Origin: Amycolatopsis antarctica
GTDB lineage: Bacteria; Actinomycetota; Actinomycetes; Mycobacteriales; Pseudonocardiaceae
Direction of reading: 5' to 3'
Assembly (NCBI RefSeq): GCF_002262875.1
Contig: NZ_NKYE01000007.1
Coordinates: 293,076 to 357,075, forward strand
DNA length: 64,000 nucleotides
How positions within the stretch are numbered: the stretch's first letter is position 1; the number at the start of each line of letters is the position of its first letter. The position numbers and the translations under genes are program-made. Positions 35,120-44,226 of this stretch are shown piece after piece. The notes under the pieces were generated by a model. That model saw nothing but the letters and a program-made list of their open reading frames with translations. It had not been told where the DNA came from and ran no database searches.

Positions 35120-36823
35120 TCAGAGGGCGGCGAGTTCGCCGGCCAGGTCGTCGAGTCCGAGCGCGCCGAGGGCGAGCGCGGACATGTGCCACGACTTCAG
35201 GTCGAAGGCCGCGCCGTGGTTCGCCTTCGCCGCCTCCCGTCCGGCCAGCCAGGCCCGTTCGCCGAGCTTGTAGCTGATCGCCTGCGCCGGACGGCCCAGA
35301 TACCGGACGATCTCACTGTCCACGAACGCCTGCCCGCGCCCGCTGTGCGCGGCCATGAAGGCACGCCCGAGCTCCGGCGTCCACCGCTGCCCGTCCCCGA
35401 CCGGTGAGCCCGCCGGGACGGGCAGGCCGAGGTGCATGCCGATGTCGATCACCACCCGCACGGCCCGCATGAGCTGCGCCTCCAGGTAGCCGATCCGGGC
35501 ACCCTGCGGTTCGAGGTAGCCCAGCTCGTCCATCAGCCGCTCCGCGTACAGCGCCCAGCCCTCCGAACAGGCGCTCACCGAGCCGACGGTCGCCTGGTAC
35601 GTGGAGAGCCGGTCGGCCATCCCGGTCCACTGCGCGAACTGGAGGTGATGTCCGGGGACACCCTCGTGATACCAGGTGCTGATCAGGCCCCACAGCGGGA
35701 AACTGGTGCGCCCCAGCGTGGGCAGCCAGGTGCGGCCCGGCCGGGCAAACCCCTTCGACGGCCGGGAGTAGTACGGGGCGGCGGCGCTGCCCGCCGGAGC
35801 GATCCGCGCCTCGACCGTCCTCATCGGCTCGGTGAGGTCGAAGTGGGTGCCGTCCAGCTCGGCAATCGCCTCGTCCATCATCCGCTGCAACCGCAGCCGG
35901 ATCTCCTCGACGCCGTGCACCACCTCGCTGTGCTCGTCCAGGTGCGCCATCGCCTCCGCCGCGGAAGCACCGGGCAGCACGCGGGCCGCCTCGGCTTCGA
36001 TCTCGGAGACCAGCCGCCGGTATTCCGCCCAGCCCCACTGGTACGCCTCGGCCAGATCCAGATCGGCACCGGTCCACTGCCGCGCGGCCACCCGGTAGCG
36101 CTCCTCGCCGACGCCGTCCGGGGTGCCCTCCGCTCTTGGCAGGTACTCGTCGGCCAGCCAGCAGCGCAGGTCGGTGGTCGCCGAGGTCGCGGACGCGGCG
36201 GCCTGCTCCAGTTCGGTGCGCAGCGCGGGCGGCACCTCGGCCGCGTCGGTGAACCCGGCGAACCAGCCGCGACCCTCGGCCGCGGCGTTCCACTGGGCGA
36301 GCTGCTCGACGAGGGTGCTCGCCTGTAGCGGCGCGGCGAGCAGGCCACGCGACAGGCCCTCGGTCAGTGAGGCCCGGTAGCCGGCCAGTGCCTCCGGCAC
36401 CCGCGCCATCCGGCGGGCCACGACGGCCCAGTCGTCCGGGGTCTCGGTCGGCATCAGCGTGAAGACCGTCCTGGTCTGCTGCACCGGCCCCATCAGGTTG
36501 CTGACGTCGCGCAGTGGCTCGCCCGCGGCGCTGGTGGCCAGCGCGGCACCGAGGCGTTCGCGGAGCAGGCGTCCGCACCGGCGTTCGTCACCGTCGGCCG
36601 GGTCGGTGTCCCCACCGGTGCCTCCGCCGGTGGCCTCGTCGAGACGGCGGAGCGTGGCGCGGGCCAGCCCGTCCCGTGACTCCTGCCCGGACGGCGAGAA
36701 GTCCGGCATCCTGTCGTCGCCGGGGCGGATGCCCACCATGGTGGCCATGATCGGGTCGAGCTCGGCGAGCCCCTCCACGTAGGCGTCGGCCAGGTCGCGC
36801 ACGGGGCGTTCGTCACTCGGCAT
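35120..36823 (-). CDS. DUF885-family putative metallohydrolase
   Basis: A 567-residue protein of the DUF885 family. The metal-binding helix is 'STWYHEGVPGHHLQFAQW' near residue 385, that is the HEGxPGHH motif of the family, with a downstream 'ACSEGWALYAERLMDELG' supplying the likely third ligand Glu. Members are presumed peptidases. No signal peptide is seen. Its ATG (36823) overlaps the end of the pentapeptide gene by 11 bases, so the two are coupled. Confidence 0.9.
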   Translation of the reverse strand: MPSDERPVRDLADAYVEGLAELDPIMATMVGIRPGDDRMPDFSPSGQESRDGLARATLRRLDEATGGGTGGDTDPADGDERRCGRLLRERLGAALATSAAGEPLRDVSNLMGPVQQTRTVFTLMPTETPDDWAVVARRMARVPEALAGYRASLTEGLSRGLLAAPLQASTLVEQLAQWNAAAEGRGWFAGFTDAAEVPPALRTELEQAAASATSATTDLRCWLADEYLPRAEGTPDGVGEERYRVAARQWTGADLDLAEAYQWGWAEYRRLVSEIEAEAARVLPGASAAEAMAHLDEHSEVVHGVEEIRLRLQRMMDEAIAELDGTHFDLTEPMRTVEARIAPAGSAAAPYYSRPSKGFARPGRTWLPTLGRTSFPLWGLISTWYHEGVPGHHLQFAQWTGMADRLSTYQATVGSVSACSEGWALYAERLMDELGYLEPQGARIGYLEAQLMRAVRVVIDIGMHLGLPVPAGSPVGDGQRWTPELGRAFMAAHSGRGQAFVDSEIVRYLGRPAQAISYKLGERAWLAGREAAKANHGAAFDLKSWHMSALALGALGLDDLAGELAAL

Positions 36824-38237
36824 TGCGCCATTCTTCCCCGCTGCGGGTGTCCGGTGCCACCATCGCGTCCCCGGCCAGCACCTTCACCGGCAACGGCAGG
36901 TCGGTGTCGCGCAGCGTGATCCGGCGGGCGACGAAGCGGCTGTTGCGCGCCGGGTCCATGCGCCGGGCGTGGCCGCTGGGAAAGGTGCCGGCCAGTACGA
37001 CCTGCACGGTGTCGAAAGTGGTGTCGGTCAGCCTCAGGTAGGCACCGTAGTCGGCGACTCCACACAGGTCGAGCGAGCCGCCTTCGAGGGTGCAGTCGGA
37101 CACCAGCACCCGGCCGATCAGTGATCCGTCCTCGATCCAGGTGCGGTCCGTCTCGATGGTGACCGGGCATTCGGTGAACTCGCACCGATCGAAGCGGACC
37201 AGTCCGGCGTAGCGCATTCCGGTGGCGAGTTCGACGGTGGTCCCGGCGAAGGCGCAACGGTAGAAGTCGATCGCGGTACCCGCCGTCGCGTCCACCGACT
37301 CCAGCGCGAGCACCCCATCCTCGAAGCGCGCGCCGACGAACTCGGCACGCCCGGAGCCGCGGAACTCGACGCCGGAGAAGTCCGTCCGTTCACTGGCGAA
37401 GGTAGTGCCGTGGCAGGAGAGCAGGCCGCCGAACCGGGTCCCCTGGAACGAGGTCAGCTCGCCGGAGAACCGCGCCCCGTCGAAGATCACCGTGCCGTCG
37501 AAGCGCAGGCCGCTGAAGTCCGTGTCGACGAACTCGACCCCGGTGAAGTCGAAGTCGAGGGCGTGCCAGTGCGAGTCCCGATCCACGCCGAGCCGGTCGC
37601 GCAACACCCGCAGCACGGCGGCCCGTACCTCCGCCTCCCCGGCCCCGCTTGCCACGGGTAACCGCAGGTAGGCCCAGAGGACCTCGGCACAGACCTGGCG
37701 CTGGCCGGACCAGTCGTCGCCGAGCCCGGCCATCGCGTACACGCCGGCCAGCCGCACGGCGGCGCTGTCGTGCGCGAGTTGCTCGGCCGCCGAGCCGAAC
37801 CGTTCGTTGTAGCCCTGCGTCTGCTCTCGTTCCGCGTGCGCGGTGGCCAGTTCGTGCTCCGCCTCGGTGACCTTCTGCCTGCGGAAGTTCACCGCCAGCA
37901 GCACCACCCCGCCGAAACCGGCGACGACGGCGAGCGCGATCTTCAGCAGCTCCAGCACCTGCGCCACGCCGAACTCGCGGGCGGGCGGAAAGGCGGGCCA
38001 GCCGAGCAGCCAGAGCAGGCCCACCGAGGTGGCGGCCAGCACCAGCACCGCGATGAACAGCCAGCCGAGGACGGAGCCGACCATCGTCCGGTCGCCGTAC
38101 CGGCGCGTCGGCAGCGTCGGCAGGCCACGTCCACGCTCGCGGTCCCGGGCACCGTGCCGGAGCACGGCGGCGGCCGCGATCAGCAGCACCGCGATCGCCA
38201 GGTAACGCGCCACCTCACCGGCCTGCCAGCTCCACAC
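36813..38237 (-). CDS. Pentapeptide-repeat membrane protein
   Basis: About 474 residues if started at GTG 38237; upstream in-frame GTGs (for example 38294) exist but come close to the divergent FxsA gene. There are three hydrophobic segments (residues about 8-22, 55-75, 92-115). From about residue 220 there are pentapeptide-type rungs ('DFDFTGVEFVDTDFSGLRF', 'FDGARFSG', 'FQGTRFGG', 'DFSGVEFRG'). Pentapeptide repeats fold into a right-handed quadrilateral helix. It is similar in plan to the repeat protein at 9912 but with the membrane part first. Function is unknown. Confidence 0.78.
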   Translation of the reverse strand: MWSWQAGEVARYLAIAVLLIAAAAVLRHGARDRERGRGLPTLPTRRYGDRTMVGSVLGWLFIAVLVLAATSVGLLWLLGWPAFPPAREFGVAQVLELLKIALAVVAGFGGVVLLAVNFRRQKVTEAEHELATAHAEREQTQGYNERFGSAAEQLAHDSAAVRLAGVYAMAGLGDDWSGQRQVCAEVLWAYLRLPVASGAGEAEVRAAVLRVLRDRLGVDRDSHWHALDFDFTGVEFVDTDFSGLRFDGTVIFDGARFSGELTSFQGTRFGGLLSCHGTTFASERTDFSGVEFRGSGRAEFVGARFEDGVLALESVDATAGTAIDFYRCAFAGTTVELATGMRYAGLVRFDRCEFTECPVTIETDRTWIEDGSLIGRVLVSDCTLEGGSLDLCGVADYGAYLRLTDTTFDTVQVVLAGTFPSGHARRMDPARNSRFVARRITLRDTDLPLPVKVLAGDAMVAPDTRSGEEWRNAE

Positions 38238-38305
38238 GGACGGTGACGTTATCGGCCCGCCGGGTGATCCGGGAGCAAAACGGGCGACTCGGACGTTGTC
38301 CGGGT

Positions 38306-38848
38306 ATGGCACTGGTGTTCCTGCTCTACGTCGTCGCCGAAGTGGCCGCCGTCTGGGCCGTCGGCTCCGCGATCGGCCTGCTGCCGACGCTGGGTCTGCT
38401 GGTCGCGGGCGCCGTCCTCGGCTCCTGGCTCGCCCGGCGCGAGGGAGGCAAGGCCGCCAGGGCGTTCATGGACACCGCCCGCGCCGGCAAACCCGCGCAC
38501 AACGAGGTCACCGACGGCATGCTGATCGCGCTCGGCGGGCTGCTGATCCTGCTGCCCGGCTTCGTCAGCGACCTCGCCGGCCTGCTGCTCCTGCTGCCGA
38601 CGCGCGCGCTGTTCCGCCGCGCCTGGTTGCGCAGGCTGGAACGTCAGGCGCCGATGATGCAGCACGGCGGCATCGGCCCGATGGGCTCGATGGGATCGAT
38701 GGGCGCACAGAACCCGTTCGGCCCTCCCGGTCAGGACCGCGCCGATCAGGACCGCGTCATCGTGGTGGACAGCGAGATCGTCGAGGACGACCGGCCGGAG
38801 CGCCCCCGGCCGGATCCCGCGCAGCGCCCGGTGATCGACCAGCCGTGA
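38306..38848 (+). CDS. fxsA: FxsA-family membrane protein
   Basis: A 180-residue protein. The FxsA domain spans residues about 1-120 with three hydrophobic segments ('LVFLLYVVAEVAAVWAVG', 'LPTLGLLVAGAVLGSWLAR', 'LIALGGLLILLPGFVSDLAG', with the family's LPGF(V/I)SD motif), then a basic 'RRAWLRRLERQ'. The tail is Gly/Met- and Asp/Pro-rich and disordered, with 'GPMGSMGSMGAQ'. FxsA overproduction eases phage exclusion in E. coli; its normal role is unknown. It is convergent with the SCP2-like gene, with a gap of four bases. Confidence 0.88.
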   Translation: MALVFLLYVVAEVAAVWAVGSAIGLLPTLGLLVAGAVLGSWLARREGGKAARAFMDTARAGKPAHNEVTDGMLIALGGLLILLPGFVSDLAGLLLLLPTRALFRRAWLRRLERQAPMMQHGGIGPMGSMGSMGAQNPFGPPGQDRADQDRVIVVDSEIVEDDRPERPRPDPAQRPVIDQP

Positions 38849-38852
38849 GGCC

Positions 38853-39512
38853 TCAGTTCGGCGTCGGCATGTCGAAGTAACTGCTCAACCGGACCGCCGG
38901 GGCGTACTCGCCCTTCACCTTGACCTTGCCGGTGACGAACATCGGCGCCACCGCGGCGACCCCGGTGGCCATCCGGATGAAGTCGTCCACGCCGAGGGTG
39001 ATCGTGGTGTCGGGGGTCAGGCCGAGGTCGGGCCCGCTGGTGCACTCGCCGTCCTCGATCAGGAGCTGGTAGCGGTCGTACTCCTCGGCCGCACCCGGAC
39101 GCGGGAAGCGCCAGGACACCACGAAGCTGACGTTGCGGGCGCGTTCCGGGACGAGCTGCTCGCCCATCCGGCGGAAGATCTCGTGCAGGAAGACAGCCCG
39201 CAGCTCCTCGTGCTCGGCGAGCGCGGCGACCTGTTCCCGCGAGGCCTTGTGCACGATGTCGACCAGCCTCGGCGTGGAGAGTGAACTCAGCTCGACGCCC
39301 GCGCCCGCGGTGCCGAGCATGTGCAGGGTCTCCAGCACGGTGACGAACTGCCCCGGACTCAGCTTGCCGATTTCGAGCATCGCGGCGAAGGCGTCCAGTT
39401 CGGGCCGTGCCGGGGCGTAGCCGGAGGGTTCCGGAACCGGCGCGAGTCGTCGCGTCAGCCGGGCCCGCCAGGTTCTGGCCTGGGCGTTCACCGGTCGAGC
39501 CTCGGTACGCAC
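38853..39512 (-). CDS. SCP2-like sterol-carrier domain protein
   Basis: A 219-residue protein starting at GTG 39512, with GGAGG upstream. The N-terminal half is helical. The C-terminal half (from about residue 120) resembles an SCP2 domain: 'VSFVVSWRFPRPG', 'YQLLIEDGECTSG', 'PDTTITLGVDDFIRMATGV' and 'MFVTGKVKVKGEYAPAVRL'. SCP2 domains bind lipids or acyl-CoA. It is divergent from the lipid-linked TetR gene, and the candidate operator at 39553 lies between them. Confidence 0.85.
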   Translation of the reverse strand: MRTEARPVNAQARTWRARLTRRLAPVPEPSGYAPARPELDAFAAMLEIGKLSPGQFVTVLETLHMLGTAGAGVELSSLSTPRLVDIVHKASREQVAALAEHEELRAVFLHEIFRRMGEQLVPERARNVSFVVSWRFPRPGAAEEYDRYQLLIEDGECTSGPDLGLTPDTTITLGVDDFIRMATGVAAVAPMFVTGKVKVKGEYAPAVRLSSYFDMPTPN

Positions 39513-39552
39513 AACGGACTCGCCACCTCCACGACCTCGATCGCGCCTCACG

Positions 39553-39566
39553 CTACCGACGGGTAG
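39553..39566. promoter_or_regulatory. Candidate lipid-regulon operator between SCP2-like and TetR genes
   Basis: CTACC-GACG-GGTAG is a perfect 5-bp-arm palindrome that fits the consensus YTACYGRCSGGTAR seen before fadE5 and between fabG4 and the thiolase. It lies 80 bases before the TetR start, consistent with autoregulation. Confidence 0.5.
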
Positions 39567-39645
39567 TTAGAGCGGCAAGACGTTGCCCACCCACGAGGTG
39601 AAGCGATACAGGTAGCGTCTACGACGGAACAGGGAGGTCCAGCAC

Positions 39646-40323
39646 GTGCCCGAGGCGGAACAGCCGGAGAAGACGCGCCCCGCCGGGCGTTCCAAGCGCC
39701 TGCCACGCGAGGTGCGGGAGCGGCAGATACTGGACGCGGCCGTGCAGGTCTTCTCCCGGTACGGCTACCACCCGGCGTCGATGGACGAGGTCTCCGAGGT
39801 CGCCGGCGTCTCGAAGCCGATGATCTACGCCTACCTCGGTTCGAAGGAAGACCTGTTCACGCACTGCATCCGCCGGGAGTCGGCCCGTCTGCTGGACGCG
39901 GTCGCCGCCGGCATCCGGCCCGAGCTGGCCCCGGACATGCAGCTCTGGCACGGACTCCGCTCGTTCTACCGGTTCGTGCACGAGTACCGCGACTCGTGGA
40001 CCGTGCTGCACCGGCAGGCGCTCGCCGTCGGCGGCACCTTCGCCGACGAGATCAACCAGCTCCGGCAGCAGGCGATCGAGCTCGTCGCCGTGCTGGTGAA
40101 GTCGGCGGGCAGCCGGGCGGAACTGGCCGACCAGGTGCAGAAGTCGGGCGAGGGCCTGGCCGTGGCGCTGGTCGGCGCGGCCGAGTCGCTGGCCGACTGG
40201 TGGATCGACCACCCCTCGGTCACCGAGGGCATGCTCGCGTCCTGGCTGATGAACCTCGTCTGGCTGGGCTTCAACGACCTCGTCGAGGGCAAGCTCTGGA
40301 CCCCGTCCGATCCGGCGGCCTGA
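39646..40323 (+). CDS. TetR-family regulator, probable fatty-acid regulon repressor
   Basis: A 225-residue TetR protein starting at GTG with AGGGAGG upstream. The helix-turn-helix is 'ASMDEVSEVAGVSKPMIYAYL' (shown in part). The ligand domain has several Trp and Tyr residues near residues 105-125 ('LWHGLRSFYRFVHEYRDSW'). It lies 12 bases before the stop of the convergent htdX gene, part of a cluster matching the mycobacterial Rv0238-Rv0244c lipid region, where a TetR gene is also present. The shared motif at 1303, 39553 and 42564 makes it the likely regulator; this is inference. Confidence 0.88.
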   Translation: MPEAEQPEKTRPAGRSKRLPREVRERQILDAAVQVFSRYGYHPASMDEVSEVAGVSKPMIYAYLGSKEDLFTHCIRRESARLLDAVAAGIRPELAPDMQLWHGLRSFYRFVHEYRDSWTVLHRQALAVGGTFADEINQLRQQAIELVAVLVKSAGSRAELADQVQKSGEGLAVALVGAAESLADWWIDHPSVTEGMLASWLMNLVWLGFNDLVEGKLWTPSDPAA

Positions 40324-40335
40324 GCACGGCCGTGC

Positions 40336-41184
40336 TCAGTCGAAGGTGACCGTGCCGGTCAGGTGCGGTTTCGGCTTGCGGGCGTGCCAGAGTTCGAAGG
40401 CCCAGCCGTCGCCGGTACGCCATGAGGTGAACCCCGCCTTGGCGGGCAGCAGCACGGGCTGGGCGAAGCGGACGTCCACCGTGTAGGCGTCCGGCAGCCT
40501 GCCCTCGAAGGACGCCAGGCTGTGCGCCTTCGTCCACATGCCGTGTGCGATGGCCGAGGGGAAACCGAACGCCTTCGCGGTGAGCGGGTGCAGGTGGATC
40601 GGGTTGCGGTCGCCGGAGACGGCGGCGTACCGGCGGCCGATGTCGCCCGGTACCCGCCAGATCGCGCTCGGCGTCGGCGGGGCGAGCTGTTCACGCTTCC
40701 CTCCGCCGGAACCGCCGTCGCGGCGCAGGTACGTGCTCACGTCCGTCCACATGGGACTGTCCGAACCGGACGGTACGAGCTCGCTGACGACGTCGAACTG
40801 CCTGCCCTTGGCGTGGTCGCGCAGGTTCTCGGCGCGCACGCGGAGGGTGAACTCCTCGCCGAGGCGCACCGGACGGTGCTGGGTGATCCGGTTCGCCACG
40901 TGCACCATGCCGAGCAGCGGGAACGGAAAGCCCGGCTCGGTCATCAGCGCCATCTGCAGGGGGAACGCCAGCACGTGCGGGTAGGTGCCGGGCAGCTCGT
41001 CGGTGAGCGGGAAACCGCAGACCTGGTTGTAGGCCGCCAGTTCCGCCGGGTCGACCGTCACACCCGGCAGGACGAACTCGTTGCCCGGCAGGGAATCCCC
41101 GCCGGGGTGGCGCAGGCCGCCGAGCGCGGCCTTCGAGTAGAGCGCGGCGGCGTTCGGTGCGGCGGAGAGTTCCCGGACGCTCAT
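40336..41184 (-). CDS. htdX: MaoC-like (R)-3-hydroxyacyl dehydratase, HtdX type
   Basis: A 282-residue double hot-dog hydratase. An N-terminal hot-dog has 'YPHVLAFPLQMALM' and 'HVANRITQHRPVRLGE'. The C-terminal one carries the hydratase-2 motif 'YAAVSGDRNPIHLHP', then 'AKAFGFPSAIAHGMWT', with the Asp/His pair that activates water. It interconverts (R)-3-hydroxyacyl and enoyl thioesters. The ATG follows the fabG4 TGA by one base. The order fabG4-htdX, facing away from the thiolase, matches Rv0242c-Rv0241c and Rv0243 in M. tuberculosis. Confidence 0.9.
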   Translation of the reverse strand: MSVRELSAAPNAAALYSKAALGGLRHPGGDSLPGNEFVLPGVTVDPAELAAYNQVCGFPLTDELPGTYPHVLAFPLQMALMTEPGFPFPLLGMVHVANRITQHRPVRLGEEFTLRVRAENLRDHAKGRQFDVVSELVPSGSDSPMWTDVSTYLRRDGGSGGGKREQLAPPTPSAIWRVPGDIGRRYAAVSGDRNPIHLHPLTAKAFGFPSAIAHGMWTKAHSLASFEGRLPDAYTVDVRFAQPVLLPAKAGFTSWRTGDGWAFELWHARKPKPHLTGTVTFD

Positions 41185-41185
41185 C

Positions 41186-42520
41186 TCACGCCCCCAGCAG
41201 GGCCTGGCCGCACACGCGGACCACGTTGCCGTTGACCGCCGTGGACGCCGGATTGGCATACCAGGCAATGGTTTCCGCGACGTCCACCGGCAGTCCGCCC
41301 TGCGAGAGGCTGGACAATCTGCGACCGCCCTCGCGGATCATCAGCGGCACCGCCGCCGTCATCTTGGTCTCGATGAAGCCCGGCGCGACCGCGTTGATCG
41401 TGCCGCCGCGCTTGGCCAGCTCGGGGGCGTAGGTGTCGACCATGCCGATGACGCCCGCCTTGCTGGTGCCGTAGTTGGTCTGCCCGACGTTGCCCGCGAT
41501 CCCGGCGATGGACGAGACGCCGATGATCCTTCCGTTGTCCCGCAACACCTTCTCCGCCAGCAGCGTGTCGTTCACGGCGAGCTGGGCGGACAGGTTCACG
41601 GCCAGCACGGAGTCCCAGCCGCCCTCGGTCATGTTGCCGAGCGTCTTGTCGCGGGTGATCCCGGCGTTGTGCACCACGACGTCCACCCCGCCGCGCCGCT
41701 GCGTCAGGTACTCGGCGAGCTTCGCCGGGGCGTCCGCGGCGGTGATGTCCAGTTGCAGCGCGGAGCCGCCGATCTCGTTCGCCACCGCCGACAGGTCACC
41801 ACCCTGCGCCGGGATGTCGAGGGCGACGACGTGTGCGCCGTCGCGGGCCAGCGTGGCGGCGATCGCCGCGCCGATCCCCCGCGACGCACCGGTGACCAGC
41901 GCGACCTTGCCGTTCAGCGGCTCGTCCCAGTTCTCCGGTTCGGGGGCGGGGGCGTCGCCGACGCGGATGACCTGGCCGTCGACGAAGGCCGACTTCGCCG
42001 AGAGCAGGAAGCGCAGCGTGGACTCCGCGGCCTGCTCGCCGCCGGGGGCGACGTAGACGAGCTGCGCCGTCGCGCCCCGCTTGAGTTCCTTGCCGACCGA
42101 GCGGGTGAACCCCTCCAGCGCGCGCTGGGCGATGCGTTCCCGGCCGTCGACGAGTTCCGGGGTGCTGCCGAGGACGACGACGCGGCCGCAGGTGGCCACC
42201 TTGCGGATCACCGGGTGGAAGAAGGTGTGCAGCTCGCGGAGCTGCGCGGGATCGGTGACTCCGGTGGCGTCGAAGACGAGCGCGCCGTGCTTCGTGCCCT
42301 CCGCCGGAACGTCGAGCACCTCGATCCCGGCCGCGGTGAGCTGCGTGCGCAGCGTCTTCTCCAGGCGTCCGCCGGGTGCGGCGCCGAGCAGTGCGGGACC
42401 GTCCAGTGGCGGCTGGCCGGTCTTGTGGCGGCGCAGCGGCGTCGGGTTCGGCAGGCCCAGCTTCGGCACCACGAACCGTCCGACCGCGCTGCGGGTGAAC
42501 TGCTGGTACTTGTCGGCCAT
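41186..42520 (-). CDS. fabG4: High-molecular-weight 3-oxoacyl-(acyl carrier protein) reductase FabG4
   Basis: A 444-residue SDR enzyme, longer than ordinary FabG (about 250), as in the mycobacterial FabG4 group. Residues about 1-205 form the extra Rossmann-like N-terminal domain, and the SDR domain follows: cofactor site 'VALVTGASRGIGAAIA', 'VVHNAGITRDKTLGNM', catalytic Ser in 'IIGVSSIAGIAGN', and Tyr/Lys in 'TNYGTSKAGV'. FabG4 prefers NADH and CoA thioesters. AGGAGG lies nine bases before ATG 42520. It is transcribed with htdX, divergently from the thiolase gene. Confidence 0.93.
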   Translation of the reverse strand: MADKYQQFTRSAVGRFVVPKLGLPNPTPLRRHKTGQPPLDGPALLGAAPGGRLEKTLRTQLTAAGIEVLDVPAEGTKHGALVFDATGVTDPAQLRELHTFFHPVIRKVATCGRVVVLGSTPELVDGRERIAQRALEGFTRSVGKELKRGATAQLVYVAPGGEQAAESTLRFLLSAKSAFVDGQVIRVGDAPAPEPENWDEPLNGKVALVTGASRGIGAAIAATLARDGAHVVALDIPAQGGDLSAVANEIGGSALQLDITAADAPAKLAEYLTQRRGGVDVVVHNAGITRDKTLGNMTEGGWDSVLAVNLSAQLAVNDTLLAEKVLRDNGRIIGVSSIAGIAGNVGQTNYGTSKAGVIGMVDTYAPELAKRGGTINAVAPGFIETKMTAAVPLMIREGGRRLSSLSQGGLPVDVAETIAWYANPASTAVNGNVVRVCGQALLGA

Positions 42521-42563
42521 CGGGTTCGCCTCCTGCACGGTGTGTGTTGGTCCACAGCGTAAC

Positions 42564-42577
42564 TTACTGGCCGGTAG
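42564..42577 (+). promoter_or_regulatory. Candidate lipid-regulon operator in the fabG4/thiolase divergent promoter
   Basis: TTACTGG-CCGGTAG lies 41 bases before the thiolase ATG and 44 before the fabG4 ATG in the 97-base shared promoter region. It fits YTACYGRCSGGTAR, shared with the sites at 1303 and 39553. One bound dimer could control both directions. Confidence 0.6.
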
Positions 42578-42617
42578 GTTACGATGAGAGCACAAGCACA
42601 GGCGCGTTGGAGGAGAC

Positions 42618-43919
42618 ATGGCCGCACAGCAGAACGTCCGGCGGGTCGCGATCATCGGCGGCAACCGCATCCCGTTCGCGCGGTCGAACGGACCATACGC
42701 GAAGGCGTCCAACCAGGACATGTTCACCGCCGCGCTGAACGGCCTGGTGAGCCGGTTCGCGCTGCGCGACGAGGTGCTCGGCGAGGTCGCCGCGGGCGCC
42801 GTGCTCAAGCACTCGCGCGACTTCAACCTGGCCAGGGAAAGCGTTCTCGGCAGCAGGCTGTCCCCGGCCACGCCCGCCTCCGACGTGCAGATGGCCTGTG
42901 GCACCGGCCTGCAGGCGGTGATCAACATGGCCAACAAGATCGCACTGGGGCAGATCGACTCGGCCGTCGCCGGCGGAGTGGACACCACCAGCGACGCGCC
43001 GCTGGCCGTCAACGACGAGCTGCGGCAGTTGCTCGTCCGGCTGAACTCGGCGAAGTCCGTCGGCGAACGGCTCAAGCTGGTCACCAAGCTGCGCCCCGGC
43101 CACATCGTCCCGGAGATCCCGCGCAACTCCGAACCGCGCACCGGACTGTCGATGGGCGAGCACGCGGCGATCACCGCGAAGGAATGGGGCGTCACCCGCG
43201 CCGAGCAGGACGCCCTCGCCGCCGCCAGCCACCAGCACCTGGCCGCCGCCTACGACCGCGGCTTCTTCGACGACCTGGTCACCCCGTTCCTCGGGCTGAC
43301 CCGCGACGCGAACCTGCGCGCCGACTCGACCGCCGAGAAACTCGGCAAGCTCAAGCCCGCGTTCGGCGGCCCCGAGGGCACCATGACGGCGGGCAACTCC
43401 ACGCCACTGACCGACGGCGCTTCCGCCGTTCTGCTGGCCACCGAGGAATGGGCTTCCGCCCGCAATTTGCCGGTGCTCGGCTTTCTCACGTTCAGCCAGA
43501 CCGCGGCCGTGGACTACGTGCACGGCGGTTCGGACGGCGAACGGCGGGAGGGACTGCTGATGGCGCCGGCGTACGCGGTGCCGCGGATGCTGGAACGTGC
43601 CGGGCTGAGCTTGCAGGACTTCGACTTCTACGAGATCCACGAGGCGTTCGCCTCGCAGGTGCTGGCCACCTTGAAGGCGTGGGAGGACCCGGCGTTCGCC
43701 AAGGAGCGCCTCGGCCTGGACGCGCCGCTGGGCAGCATCGACCGGGCGAAGCTGAACGTCAACGGGTCCTCGCTGGCGGCGGGTCACCCCTTCGCCGCGA
43801 CCGGTGGGCGGATCGTCGCCACGCTGGCGAAACTGCTGGCGGAGAAGGGTTCCGGGCGCGGCCTGATCTCCATCTGCGCGGCGGGCGGCCAGGGCGTCAC
43901 CGCCATCGTCGAGCGGTAG
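42618..43919 (+). CDS. Acetyl-CoA acyltransferase (thiolase), FadA2/FadI type
   Basis: A 433-residue thiolase. Nucleophilic Cys is in 'DVQMACGTGLQAVINMA' near residue 94, the substrate-side His in 'YEIHEAFASQVL' near 340, 'NGSSLAAGHPFAATGGR' near 380, and the second Cys in 'ISICAAGGQG' near 423. It cleaves 3-ketoacyl-CoA in beta-oxidation, or condenses acetyl-CoA. It matches FadA2 (Rv0243) in both sequence style and neighbours. GGAGGAGAC precedes the ATG. Confidence 0.92.
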   Translation: MAAQQNVRRVAIIGGNRIPFARSNGPYAKASNQDMFTAALNGLVSRFALRDEVLGEVAAGAVLKHSRDFNLARESVLGSRLSPATPASDVQMACGTGLQAVINMANKIALGQIDSAVAGGVDTTSDAPLAVNDELRQLLVRLNSAKSVGERLKLVTKLRPGHIVPEIPRNSEPRTGLSMGEHAAITAKEWGVTRAEQDALAAASHQHLAAAYDRGFFDDLVTPFLGLTRDANLRADSTAEKLGKLKPAFGGPEGTMTAGNSTPLTDGASAVLLATEEWASARNLPVLGFLTFSQTAAVDYVHGGSDGERREGLLMAPAYAVPRMLERAGLSLQDFDFYEIHEAFASQVLATLKAWEDPAFAKERLGLDAPLGSIDRAKLNVNGSSLAAGHPFAATGGRIVATLAKLLAEKGSGRGLISICAAGGQGVTAIVER

Positions 43920-44226
43920 GCCGCGGCTGCTCGCTGACGCCGTGCGTCGCCGAGTGGGCGTGCAGACCGGGCACGTCCTCGGTGAAGCCGGCCGCGCCAC
44001 GCGGGCCGACGACGAAGCGGACCGCCGCGGCGAGGTTCTTCTCGACCTCGTCGTGGTGGACCTCGGCCTTCGCCGGATCGGCGAACTCGGCCTCGTCTAT
44101 CCGGGCATGCGCGTATTCCCGCACCGCCCGCTCGTCGGTGACCGTCACCGACACCTGCATGTCGACGACGAAGGCGCGACCAAGCGGCTCACGGTCCGGT
44201 CCGGGCAGGCTGTGGTCGGTCGTCAT
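43897..44226 (-). CDS. Hypothetical protein
   Basis: A 109-residue protein starting at ATG 44226 (MTTDHSLPGPDREPLGR). It has a beta strand ('AFVVDMQVSVTVTD') then a charged helical part rich in Glu and Ala, and a Pro/Arg tail. There is no signal peptide or membrane segment and no known family. It overlaps the convergent thiolase gene by 23 bases at the 3' end. No strong ribosome site is visible, so it is a weaker call. Confidence 0.5.
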   Translation of the reverse strand: MTTDHSLPGPDREPLGRAFVVDMQVSVTVTDERAVREYAHARIDEAEFADPAKAEVHHDEVEKNLAAAVRFVVGPRGAAGFTEDVPGLHAHSATHGVSEQPRPTARRWR

